34,070 nucleotides of DNA from Pseudomonadota bacterium. GTDB taxonomy: Bacteria; Pseudomonadota; Alphaproteobacteria; Acetobacterales; Acetobacteraceae. Positions 18,499 to 25,864 of this stretch are shown here, in pieces. Position 1 is the first letter of the stretch. Each line of letters begins with the position of its first letter. Location of the stretch: positions 1-34,070 of the forward strand of contig JAJZUI010000009.1 of NCBI GenBank assembly GCA_021847175.1. The letters are read 5' to 3'. Both the position numbers and the translations under genes were made by a program. The notes below the pieces were generated by a model, which was not told the DNA's origin, did no database searches, and saw only the letters and a program-made list of their open reading frames with translations.

Positions 18499-18530
18499 CC
18501 CCTAGCGGTAGCCGCCCGCGCGCGAGCCGC

Positions 18531-18564
18531 CAAGTGAAAGGGTCCGGCAAGTGAAAGGGTCCGG
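18531..18564. repeat. 17-bp tandem direct repeat, left arm of a doubled inverted repeat
   Basis: CAAGTGAAAGGGTCCGG occurs twice in direct tandem (18531-18547 and 18548-18564), just upstream of the methyltransferase gene. Its AAGTG and AGGGT blocks are complementary to CACTT and ACCCT blocks in the repeat at 18604-18633. Confidence 0.88.
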
Positions 18565-18603
18565 GGAGCCAGCTCCGTGGCGGCGGGACCGGGCAGCGCC
18601 CGC

Positions 18604-18633
18604 CACTTAGAACCCTCGGCACTTAGAACCCTT
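18604..18633. repeat. 16-bp-period tandem repeat duplicating the protease stop codon, right arm of the inverted repeat
   Basis: CACTTAGAACCCT occurs at 18604-18616 and again at 18620-18632. In coding sense each copy contains TTCTAAGTG, so the M48 gene's TAA (18625-18623) is duplicated 16 bases further on. The core between the two arms (18565-18603) is GC-rich and can itself fold. Confidence 0.85.
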
Positions 18634-20035
18634 CCAGGTTGGCCTTCTTCGTCGCGTTCGAGATGTCCTGCGCCCGCATCCGGTCCGGCCCCGGCGGCAG
18701 GGCTTTCTCCGCCGCGATGGCGAAGCCCTTGGCGCGGGGGATGTCGCCCAGGACCATCGCCGACTCGGCGGAGGCGAGCTGCGCCTGGCCGATCTCGCCG
18801 AGGCGCCCATAGGCGTCCGCCAGCGCCTGCCAGAACTCCGCCTGGTCGGGGGCGGCGGCGACGGCGATCTGCAGCTGGGTGATCGCGGGGCGCAGCAGGC
18901 TCGCGTCGCCGGTCTCGATCATGGCGCGGGCGAGCTCGCCGCGGATCAGCATCGCGCCGGGGGCGAGGCGCAGCGCCTCCTGGTAGGGCCCGATCGCCGC
19001 GCGCGGATTCCCGCCGTCGAACAGCACCTGGCCCTCCAGCTCGCGGAACCAGGGGTTGCCGGGGTCCTGCGCCTCCAGCCCCTTGAGCAGCGCCAGCGCC
19101 TCCGCGGTGTGGCTGAGCCGGTAGAGCGCGATCGCCCGGGCATAGCGGGCGGGGGCGGAGGTGTCGCTCGCCTTCACGCGCGACAGCGTGAGCGAGGACG
19201 GGGTGAGGAAGGCGTCGAGCTTGGCGCGCATCAGCGCGTAGCGGGTGTCGAAGCCGGCGGGCAGCTTCGCGTTGGACCACGGGCTGGTGGCGACGTGGTG
19301 GGCGACGTAGTCGATGCGGTCCTGGGTCAGCGGGTGGGTCTGGATATAGGGGTCCTGGTTGGCGCTGATGAGCGATTCCTCGTCCTTGAGCTTGTTCAGC
19401 AGTTCGAGGAAGCCGCGCGCGGACCAGTGCAGCGTGTCGAGGAAATGCATCGCCGCCGCGTCCGCCTGCGCCTCCATGTCGCGGGTGAAGGCGAGCATGT
19501 TGCGCGTGGCGATGTGCTCGGAGGCAAGCGCGCCGCCGACCCCCGCGCCGGCGTTGCCGGTGGCGATGCCGGCGGCGGCGGCGATGAGCATCCCGGCGAT
19601 CGCCTCGATATAGGCGTTGCGCAGCGCCTCCGGCAGCAGCACCAGGTGGCCCTCGAAGATGTGGCCGGTCTCGTGCGCGATGACGCCGACGACCTCCGAG
19701 GCGTCCGTCGAGGCGTGGATCATGCCGGAGAACAGCACCATCCGGTTGCCGGTTGTGACGAACGAGTTTATGGCGTCGTCCCGGACGAGGAGGATGCGGA
19801 CGAGCCCTGGATCGATGCCGGCCGCACGGAAAAGGGGGTCGGCGAAATTGCGCAGCAGGGTCTCGGTCTCGGCGTCGCGCAGCAGCTCGATGCCACCTGT
19901 CGCCGCGTGGGCGGCGGAAAGCGGCACGGCGGTGGCGGCGCCCAGCGTGGTGATGCCGGCGCAGGCGAGGCAGCAGAAGCGCCGCCTGCCCATCCTGGGG
20001 CCGGTCCCGGGGCTGTTTGGGGAACTTCGTGCCAT
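18623..20035 (-). CDS. Periplasmic M48 family metalloprotease with TPR domain (BepA-like)
   Basis: This is a zinc metalloprotease of the outer-membrane quality-control type. The zinc motif is HETGH (residues 121-125 counted from ATG 20035), with the third ligand Glu in RDMEAQADAAAMHFL. After the protease domain, THPLTQDRIDYV leads into C-terminal TPR-like helices from about residue 285, for example ALALLKGLEAQDPGNPWF. The N-terminus has a twin-arginine-like signal, GRRRFCCLACAG, cleaved near AAHA. Two starts are possible, ATG 20035 and ATG 19993, and neither has a good ribosome site. The first would share CCATGG with the start of the divergent gene. The length fits BepA/YfgC-like proteins. 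Confidence 0.9.
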   Translation of the reverse strand: MARSSPNSPGTGPRMGRRRFCCLACAGITTLGAATAVPLSAAHAATGGIELLRDAETETLLRNFADPLFRAAGIDPGLVRILLVRDDAINSFVTTGNRMVLFSGMIHASTDASEVVGVIAHETGHIFEGHLVLLPEALRNAYIEAIAGMLIAAAAGIATGNAGAGVGGALASEHIATRNMLAFTRDMEAQADAAAMHFLDTLHWSARGFLELLNKLKDEESLISANQDPYIQTHPLTQDRIDYVAHHVATSPWSNAKLPAGFDTRYALMRAKLDAFLTPSSLTLSRVKASDTSAPARYARAIALYRLSHTAEALALLKGLEAQDPGNPWFRELEGQVLFDGGNPRAAIGPYQEALRLAPGAMLIRGELARAMIETGDASLLRPAITQLQIAVAAAPDQAEFWQALADAYGRLGEIGQAQLASAESAMVLGDIPRAKGFAIAAEKALPPGPDRMRAQDISNATKKANLEGF

Positions 20036-21383
20036 GGGTCGCAATGTAGCGCGCCGCGGCGTCGCCGTCGCCTGCGCCGCCGCGCTCGCAACGAGCGGCT
20101 GCTCCACGGTCGGCTCCCTGTTCGGGTCGGGGCAACCGCAGGGAAAGCCGGGCTATGTCGGCGGCTTCATCGGCGCGGTGGTGGCGGATGAGCCGCAGGC
20201 GGCGCTGATCGGGCGCTCGACGCTCGCCGCCGGCGGCGATGCCGCGGACGCGGTGGTGGCGATGGCCTACACGCTGGCGGTGACGCTGCCCTCGCGCGCC
20301 AGCCTTGGCGCCGGCGGCGGCTGCCTCGCCTTCTCGCCGGACCGCAAGGCGCCGGGCGGCGGCGTGCCGCAGGCGATCCTGTTCCCCTCGCATCCGGGCG
20401 GTGGAGGGGCCCAGGCTGGAGCGGTGGGCGACCGGCCGGCCGCGGTGCCGATGCTCCCGCGCGGCATGTACCTGCTGCACGCGAACTACGGGCGGATGAA
20501 CGAGGCGCAGCTGATCGCGCCGGCGGAGCGCCTGGCCCGCCTCGGCGCGCCGATGAGCGATGCGCTGGAGCATGACATCAGCGTGGTCGCGGGCCCGCTC
20601 GCCGGCGACCCGCAGGCCCGTTCCGTTTTCTTCGACAACGGCGCGCCGCTGCCGCCCGGGGCCGCGATGGTGCAGCCGGCGCTGGCGGCGACGCTGGCGC
20701 GCATCCGCGTCGACGGGGTGGGCGCGTTCTACACCGGGCGGGAGGCGCGGCGCTTCGCCGAGGCCGCGACCTCGGTGGGCGGCGGCATCACGGCGCAGGC
20801 GATGCAGGCCGCGATCCCCACCATGGCGCCGGCGACGGTGCTGCCAGCGCGGGGCAACGACAGCGTGGCGTTCCTGCCGATGGACGGGGGTGCGGCGGCA
20901 CGGCTGTGGCAGCAGGCGGGCGGCAACCCGGCGGCGATGCACGCGATCGGCGCCGACCGCCCGGCCTCCACCACCTTCGGGGCGGTGGACCGGCAGGGCA
21001 ACGCGGTGGTCTGCGCCGTTTCGCTCAACAATCTGTTCGGCACCGGGCGCATCGCGCCGGGCACCGGGGTGATGCTCGCGGCCTCGCCCGCGACGATGCC
21101 GGCGCCGCTGCTCTCCGCGGCGATCGCCTTCAACCCCAACCTGCCGGCGTTCCGCGCGCTGGCGGGCGGCTCCGGCCAGCAGGGCGCGCCGGCGGCGGCG
21201 GCGGCGGCGATCGGCCAGGCGCTGGATGACACCGCCTCGCCCGCGCACCCGCAGCCCGGCGCCGTGCCGGACCCCGGCCGCGCCAACGTCATCGCCTGCA
21301 CGCGCTACCTGCCGGGCAGCCCCGGCAGCTGCGGCTGGGCGGTCGATCCCAGGGGGCAGGGCCTGGCGCTCGGCGGGGGATAG
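20034..21383 (+). CDS. Degenerate gamma-glutamyltransferase-like protein, putative lipoprotein
   Basis: The 449-residue product starts MGRNVARRGVAVACAAALAT, with a signal segment ending TSGC (Cys23). That is a lipobox-like site with Thr instead of Leu at -3. The body resembles the gamma-glutamyltransferase (Ntn hydrolase) family: AAGGDAADAVVAMAYTLAVT, then TTFGAVDRQGNAVVCAVSLN and FGTGRIAPGTGVML. The nucleophile region aligns with TTHYSVVD of classical enzymes. Without a gap, the catalytic Thr falls on Ser312; with a one-residue gap it is Thr313. The SSMxPT substrate-loop motif is not recognisable, and the protein is shorter than the usual 550-580 residues. It may be inactive or altered in activity. 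Confidence 0.72.
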   Translation: MGRNVARRGVAVACAAALATSGCSTVGSLFGSGQPQGKPGYVGGFIGAVVADEPQAALIGRSTLAAGGDAADAVVAMAYTLAVTLPSRASLGAGGGCLAFSPDRKAPGGGVPQAILFPSHPGGGGAQAGAVGDRPAAVPMLPRGMYLLHANYGRMNEAQLIAPAERLARLGAPMSDALEHDISVVAGPLAGDPQARSVFFDNGAPLPPGAAMVQPALAATLARIRVDGVGAFYTGREARRFAEAATSVGGGITAQAMQAAIPTMAPATVLPARGNDSVAFLPMDGGAAARLWQQAGGNPAAMHAIGADRPASTTFGAVDRQGNAVVCAVSLNNLFGTGRIAPGTGVMLAASPATMPAPLLSAAIAFNPNLPAFRALAGGSGQQGAPAAAAAAIGQALDDTASPAHPQPGAVPDPGRANVIACTRYLPGSPGSCGWAVDPRGQGLALGGG

Positions 21384-21401
21384 CGTGAGGCGGCGTCTCG
21401 C

Positions 21402-22559
21402 ATGCTGAAGGTCGGCCGCGGCGCAGCGGTGCCGCCGTTCATGGTGATGGACGTCATCGCCGCGGCCAACGCGCGCCAGGCGCAACTCGGCGAGCGCGGC
21501 AGCGTTATCCGCATGGAGGTGGGCCAGCCCGGCACCGGCGCCCCGGCGGGCGCGGTCGCGGCGGCGATGGCGGCGCTGCGCGCGGGCCTGCCGATGGGCT
21601 ACACGGAGTCGCTGGGCCGCGCCTCGCTGCGCGCGCGCATCGCCCGGCATTACCGGGAGTGGTACCAGGCCGGGGTCGATCCCGCGCGCATCGCCGTCAC
21701 GGTCGGTGCCTCGGGCGCGTTCCCGCTCGCCTTCCTCGCCGCGTTCGACGCCGGCGACCGCGTCGCGATGGCGAGCCCGTTCTACCCGCCCTACGTCAAC
21801 ATCCTGACCTCGCTCGGCATGCAGCCGGTGCTGATCGAGGCGGGGCCGCAGACACGCTTCCAGCCCACCGTCGCGGCACTGGAGCGGCTCCGTCCGCGCC
21901 CGCACGGCCTCATCGTCGCCAGCCCCTGCAACCCCGCGGGCACGATGCTGCACCCGGAGGAACTCGCGGCCATCGGCGCCTGGTGCGCGGCAGAGGGCGT
22001 GCGGCTGATCTCCGACGAGATCTACCACGGGCTGCACCACGAGTCGCCGATCGCGACCGCCGCGAACATTCCCGGCGCCGTGGTGATCAACTCGTTTTCG
22101 AAATATTTCTCCATGACGGGCTGGCGCGTCGGCTGGATGGTGCTGCCGGAGGATCTCGTCCGCCCCGTCGAGTGCCTGGCGCAGAACCACATGATCAGCG
22201 CGCCGCACATCGCCCAGGTCGCGGCGGAGGCGGCGTTCGACTGCGGGCAGGAACTCGACGCCAACGTCGCCCGCTACCGCCGCTCGCGCGACGTCCTGCG
22301 CGCGGCACTGCCGGCGGCGGGGATCGACCTCGCCACGCCGGCGGAGGGCGCGTTCTATCTCTGGGCGGATGTGTCCCGGCGCAGCAACGACTCACGGGAA
22401 TTCTGCGCGCGTCTGCTGGCGGAGGCGGACATCGCGGCCTCGCCCGGCGTGGATTTCGACCGCACGCGCGGCGCGCGCTACGTGCGCTTCTCCTATTGCG
22501 GGCCGGAGGCGGACATGGCGGAGGCGGCGCGCCGCATCGCCGCCTGGACCGCGGGGTGA
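21402..22559 (+). CDS. PLP-dependent aminotransferase (class I/II fold)
   Basis: This 385-residue fold-type I aminotransferase has the PLP lysine Lys234 in NSFSKYFSMTGWRVGW. SPCNPAGTML, the ISDEIYHGL aspartate loop and the C-terminal RYVRFSYCG, whose first Arg would bind the substrate carboxylate, are all present. The substrate is not determined; aspartate/aromatic-type or alanine-type use are possible. It begins 18 bases after the preceding stop with GAGGCGG before the ATG, and its own stop overlaps the EamA gene start. The two probably form a coupled pair in which the permease moves a compound related to the enzyme's substrate, which is inference. Confidence 0.92.
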   Translation: MLKVGRGAAVPPFMVMDVIAAANARQAQLGERGSVIRMEVGQPGTGAPAGAVAAAMAALRAGLPMGYTESLGRASLRARIARHYREWYQAGVDPARIAVTVGASGAFPLAFLAAFDAGDRVAMASPFYPPYVNILTSLGMQPVLIEAGPQTRFQPTVAALERLRPRPHGLIVASPCNPAGTMLHPEELAAIGAWCAAEGVRLISDEIYHGLHHESPIATAANIPGAVVINSFSKYFSMTGWRVGWMVLPEDLVRPVECLAQNHMISAPHIAQVAAEAAFDCGQELDANVARYRRSRDVLRAALPAAGIDLATPAEGAFYLWADVSRRSNDSREFCARLLAEADIAASPGVDFDRTRGARYVRFSYCGPEADMAEAARRIAAWTAG

Positions 22560-23431
22560 TACCGGCGCGGGCCGCGCCCTTTCTCTTCGTGCTGCTGTGG
22601 AGCAGCGCCTTCGTGGCGGTGCAGATCGGGCTGCGCCACCTCTCGCCGCTGCTGTTCGTCGCGGTGCGCCTGGTGCTCTGCGCCACGGTGCTCACGGCAA
22701 TCGCCCTGTGGCGCCGGGTTTCGCTGCGCCGCGTCGGCTGGCGCCGCGCCATGCACTGCGCCATCGCCGGCGTGCTGATGAACGGCATCGGGCTGATGGT
22801 GCCGCATGTCGGGCTGACCATGACGACGCCGGCGCCGATCGCGCTGGTGCAGTCCCTGACACCGCTGCTCTCGGCGGGGCTCGGCGTGGTGATGCTCGGC
22901 GAGCGGCTGCGCTCGCGGCAGTGGCTCGGGATGGTGCTGGGCTTTGCCGGTGTGGCGGCCGTCGCCGCCATCGCGGCGCTGCACAGCGCGCGGCTGGTGG
23001 AGGGCATGGCGTTCGGCCTGGGCGGCGTCGTGTCGTTCGTTGCGGGGACGATCTGGTTCGGCCGCTACTGCCGCGGCGTGCCGCTGCTCGCCGGCGCCTG
23101 GATCCAGTTCCTCGCCGCCGCGGCCGCCGCGGTGCTGAGCGCCTCGCTGTTGGAGACCAGCCGGTGGGATCTCTCGCTCGGCGCCGTGGGGGCGGTGGCG
23201 TGGAACGCGGGTGCCGTTTCGCTGGGCGGCATGGGGCTCTACGTGCTGATGCTGCGCGACGGCACGGCGGCGCGCACGACCGCGAATTTCTATCTCGTTC
23301 CCGGAACGACGGCGCTGCTCACCTGGCTCCTGCTGGGCGACCGGCTGACGGCGCCCACGCTTGCGGGCTTCGTCGTGGCCGGCATCGGCTGCTGGCTGGT
23401 CAGCAGCGGCGCCCGCCCGGCATCCGCGTGA
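22556..23431 (+). CDS. EamA-family (DMT) membrane permease
   Basis: This 291-residue permease starts at GTG 22556 inside a GTGA overlap with the aminotransferase stop. About ten hydrophobic segments are visible, starting with FLFVLLWSSAFVAVQIGLRH, a typical EamA first helix. PAPIALVQSLTPLLSAGL ends the first half. The second half contains TTANFYLVPGTTALLTWLLL and GDRLTAPTLAGFVVAGIGCW. It is not closely similar to the other EamA protein in the window (8830-9873). The substrate is unknown. The end is convergent with the GntR gene, 18 bases away. Confidence 0.9.
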   Translation: MIPARAAPFLFVLLWSSAFVAVQIGLRHLSPLLFVAVRLVLCATVLTAIALWRRVSLRRVGWRRAMHCAIAGVLMNGIGLMVPHVGLTMTTPAPIALVQSLTPLLSAGLGVVMLGERLRSRQWLGMVLGFAGVAAVAAIAALHSARLVEGMAFGLGGVVSFVAGTIWFGRYCRGVPLLAGAWIQFLAAAAAAVLSASLLETSRWDLSLGAVGAVAWNAGAVSLGGMGLYVLMLRDGTAARTTANFYLVPGTTALLTWLLLGDRLTAPTLAGFVVAGIGCWLVSSGARPASA

Positions 23432-23450
23432 CGCCCGCCCGCCGGCGGAT
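23422..23450. terminator. Weak hairpin between EamA and GntR genes, stop codon in loop
   Basis: ATCCGC (23422-23427) and GCGGAT (23445-23450) can pair around a 17-base loop containing the EamA stop TGA (23429-23431). The large loop makes it weak evidence on its own. Confidence 0.25.
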
Positions 23451-24202
23451 CAGTCGCTGCCACCCTTGCCGCGCGCGGCCATCATGGTGCGATAGCGCTC
23501 CTGCCCGCGCGTGAGGTGCTCGCGCATCGCCGCCCGTGCTGCCGGCGCATCCCCGGCGCGGATCGCCGCGGCGATGGCGCGGTGCTCCTGCTGGAAGGTA
23601 CGCATGTAGAGCAGCCGGTCGCCGCGCGGACCGCTTTCGAGGCGGATGGCCTGGCGCGGCACGACGAAGTGGCCGAGATAGTCGAGGAAGCGCTGGAACT
23701 GCGCATTGCGCGTCGCCTCCGCGATCGCGGCGTGGAAGCGCATGTCCTCCTCGATCGCCGACTCGCCGCGGTCGATCGCGCGGTCGATGGCCGTCAGCGC
23801 AGCGGCCAGCGCGCGGTGGGCGCGCGCCGTCGCGCGTTCCGCGGCGAGGCCCGCGGCCTCCATCTCCACGGCGCGGCGCAGTTCCATCACCTCGACCAGG
23901 CCGTCGAGTGCCGCGAGCGTTTCAGCCTCGATGCGGAACGGTTCGCTGGCGCCGCCCTCGGCGACGAAGCCGCCGAGCCCCTGGCGCGTGACCACGAGGC
24001 CGCGCGCCCGCAACGCCGCGATCGCCTCGCGCACCACCGTCCGGCTGGCGTCGAAGCCGGCCATCATCGCGGCCTCGGTCGGCAGCCGCGCGCCGGGCGC
24101 GAGCCTTCCCGCCGCGATCTCGTCGGCGAGCCGGTCGGCGATCTCGGCCGCGCGCGTGGGCGGGCGCGCGATCGGGCGCAGCAGGGGGGGCTGGCTTGAC
24201 AG
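23450..24202 (-). CDS. GntR-family (FCD/FadR-subfamily) transcriptional regulator, start uncertain
   Basis: The product has an N-terminal winged helix (ADRLADEIAAGRLAPGARLP, SRTVVREAIAALRARGLVV, GLGGFV). An all-helical FCD ligand domain follows, with DMRFHAAIAEATRN and the EHRAIAAAIRAGD metal-site histidine. No ATG, GTG or TTG exists in this frame upstream of the winged helix. The first ATG (24067) would cut the helix-turn-helix. CTG 24202 has GAGGA eight bases upstream and gives 250 residues, a normal size. Alternatively, a TTG at 24236 in another frame joins this one if one base of the C7 run (24190-24184) is removed. The gene is divergent from the TRAP operon and most likely represses it. 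Confidence 0.82.
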   Translation of the reverse strand: MSSQPPLLRPIARPPTRAAEIADRLADEIAAGRLAPGARLPTEAAMMAGFDASRTVVREAIAALRARGLVVTRQGLGGFVAEGGASEPFRIEAETLAALDGLVEVMELRRAVEMEAAGLAAERATARAHRALAAALTAIDRAIDRGESAIEEDMRFHAAIAEATRNAQFQRFLDYLGHFVVPRQAIRLESGPRGDRLLYMRTFQQEHRAIAAAIRAGDAPAARAAMREHLTRGQERYRTMMAARGKGGSD

Positions 24203-24224
24203 GCGGGCGGTCCTCGGCTGTATG
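24196..24224 (+). promoter_or_regulatory. TRAP operon promoter
   Basis: A perfect -35 TTGACA (24196-24201) is followed by a 17-base spacer and TGTATG (24219-24224), or by TATGGT with a 19-base spacer. Transcription would begin near 24231, inside the operator, and run into dctP. The -35 overlaps the proposed CTG start of the divergent regulator. Confidence 0.65.
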
Positions 24225-24225
24225 G

Positions 24226-24236
24226 TTGTCAGACAA
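24226..24236. promoter_or_regulatory. FadR-subfamily GntR operator
   Basis: TTGTCAGACAA is palindromic around its central base and fits the FadR-subfamily consensus TNGTNNNACNA at every fixed position. It lies directly after the -10 of the TRAP promoter, where a bound repressor would block initiation, and next to the gene for an FCD-type GntR regulator. Confidence 0.75.
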
Positions 24237-24301
24237 GCGGATGATTAACCGGCACGGATGATGCGATCAACCGCCCCGTGCCTGCAAGAGGGAGAGAAAC
24301 G

Positions 24302-25297
24302 ATGATCCAGCGGCGGCCACTGCTCGGGATGGGAGCGCTTGGAATGGGTGCGGCCGCGGCCGGCATCGCGACGCCGGCCTTCGCGGGCACCGTCTGGAAG
24401 CAGGCGAACCCGCACCCGGAGGGCTATCCCTCCGTCGTCGCGATGGAGCATTTCGGCAAGAAGCTCGCGGCGGCGACCGGCGGGCGGCTGTCCACGCAGA
24501 TGTATGCCGCGATGCAGCTCGGCGCGGAGAAGGAAACCATCCAGCAGGCGCAGATCGGCGCGATCCAGATGCTGCCCGCGAGCGTCGGTGCGCTCGCCGC
24601 CGTGGTCGACGAGCTCAACGTCTTCAACCTGCCCTTCGTGTTCCGCAACACCGCGCACATGCACCACGTGGTGGACGGCAAGGTGGGTCAGGACCTGCTC
24701 GACGCCATCACCAACAACCCGAACTCGAAGCTGGTCGGTCTCGCCTGGATCGATGCCGGCGCCCGCAGCGTCTACGACGTTCCGCGTCCGATCCATGGCC
24801 TCAAGGATCTCAAGGGCCTCAAGATGCGGGTGATCCAGAACCCGATCTTCCTCGCGATGATGGACGCGATGGGCGCCAACGCGATCTCGATGGGCTATGA
24901 CCAGGTGTTCAGCGCGCTGCAGACCGGCGTGATCGACGGCGCCGAGAACAACATGCCGAGCTATGTCTATGACCACCATTTCGAGGTGGCGAAGCACTAC
25001 ACCTTCACCGAGCACCTGATCCTGCCGGAGGTGCTGATCTTCTCGCGCGACACCTGGGACAAGTTGTCCAAGCCGGACCAGGACCTGGTGCGCAGGCTCT
25101 CGCACGAGGTGCAGGCCGAGGCGCGGACGCTCTGGGCGTTGAAGGAGAAGGACGCGCTCAAGAAGATGATCGAGGCGAAGATCGACATCGTCCACCTCAA
25201 GGACAAGTCCGAATTCGTGAAGGCGGTGCAGCCGGTCTGGAAAAAGTACGGCAGCAAGTACGACGCCATGATCAAGCGCATCCAGGCCGTCGCCTGA
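24302..25297 (+). CDS. dctP: TRAP transporter substrate-binding protein (DctP family)
   Basis: This 331-residue periplasmic receptor captures an organic acid for the DctQM permease. ATG 24302 (MIQRRPLLGMG) has GGGAGAG upstream. The signal peptide has a QRRPLLG twin-arginine-like motif and is cleaved near PAFA-GT. Typical DctP features are LNVFNLPFVFRN, the ligand-binding Arg in LKGLKMRVIQNP, and GVIDGAENNMPSYVYDHHFE. The Glu-Asn-Asn stretch is common in receptors for carboxylates, but the substrate is unknown. The gene is controlled by the operator and promoter at 24196-24236. It is followed by a strong hairpin before dctQ. Confidence 0.94.
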   Translation: MIQRRPLLGMGALGMGAAAAGIATPAFAGTVWKQANPHPEGYPSVVAMEHFGKKLAAATGGRLSTQMYAAMQLGAEKETIQQAQIGAIQMLPASVGALAAVVDELNVFNLPFVFRNTAHMHHVVDGKVGQDLLDAITNNPNSKLVGLAWIDAGARSVYDVPRPIHGLKDLKGLKMRVIQNPIFLAMMDAMGANAISMGYDQVFSALQTGVIDGAENNMPSYVYDHHFEVAKHYTFTEHLILPEVLIFSRDTWDKLSKPDQDLVRRLSHEVQAEARTLWALKEKDALKKMIEAKIDIVHLKDKSEFVKAVQPVWKKYGSKYDAMIKRIQAVA

Positions 25298-25307
25298 CGC
25301 AACTCCG

Positions 25308-25332
25308 GCGGCGCCGCCGCGCGCGGCGCCGC
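25308..25332 (+). promoter_or_regulatory. Intercistronic stem-loop between dctP and dctQ
   Basis: GCGGCGCCG (25308-25316) and CGGCGCCGC (25324-25332) form a perfect nine-base-pair stem with a seven-base loop. It starts 11 bases after the dctP stop. There is no T-run. Its position fits a stem that protects the binding-protein mRNA or partly blocks read-through, giving more receptor than permease. Confidence 0.65.
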
Positions 25333-25349
25333 TCCTCGCGGGTGAAACG

Positions 25350-25862
25350 ATGACCAAGCTGCTGCGCGGCACGATGAACGTGCTCGACGGAATCTGCATC
25401 ACGGTCGCGAGCGTGGCGCTCGTCGTGATCTCCGCCATCGTCCCCTACGGCGTGTTCACGCGTTACGCGCTGAACGAGGGTTCGGCCTGGCCGGAGCCGG
25501 GCGCGATCCTGCTCACCATCGTGATGACGTTCCTCGGCAGCTGCACCTGCTATCGCGGCAGCGTTCACATGCGCGTGACCGTCGTGCGCGAGGCGATGCC
25601 GCCGCTGTTCAAGGCGGCGGCGAGCATCGCGGCGGAACTCGTGGTGGCGGCGCTGGCACTGTTCATGCTCGTCGACGGCACGGGCCTGGTGCGGGCGACC
25701 TGGCACGAGAACGTCGCGTCGTTCCCGTGGCTCAAGGAAGGCGTCACTTACCTGCCGATCCCATTGAGCGGCGCGATCCTGCTGCTGTTCGTGGCCGAGC
25801 GGATGCTCATCGGCCCGCCCTCGCCGCCGCCCGATCCCGCCCATGCCGTCTCGGTGGATTAG
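25350..25862 (+). CDS. dctQ: TRAP transporter small permease subunit (DctQ family)
   Basis: This 170-residue inner-membrane protein has four hydrophobic segments: GICITVASVALVVISAIVPY, AILLTIVMTFLGSCTCYRG, ELVVAALALFMLVDGTGLV and IPLSGAILLLFVAERMLIG. This is the layout of the DctQ subunit that bridges receptor and large permease. Members usually carry a conserved region such as ITRYVFN in the first loop, seen here as FTRYALNEG. It is followed after two bases by dctM, so both subunits are probably translated together. Confidence 0.9.
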   Translation: MTKLLRGTMNVLDGICITVASVALVVISAIVPYGVFTRYALNEGSAWPEPGAILLTIVMTFLGSCTCYRGSVHMRVTVVREAMPPLFKAAASIAAELVVAALALFMLVDGTGLVRATWHENVASFPWLKEGVTYLPIPLSGAILLLFVAERMLIGPPSPPPDPAHAVSVD

Positions 25863-25864
25863 CC

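Noticed and set aside
18495-22208. A minus-strand open frame of 1237 codons spanning the protease, GGT-like and aminotransferase genes.
   Set aside because: Other frames in the same DNA encode proteins with clear motifs. The long frame reflects the scarcity of stops in GC-rich sequence.
23450-24067. ATG 24067 as the start of the GntR regulator.
   Set aside because: It falls inside the winged helix and would remove the first DNA-binding helix, which is fully encoded upstream.
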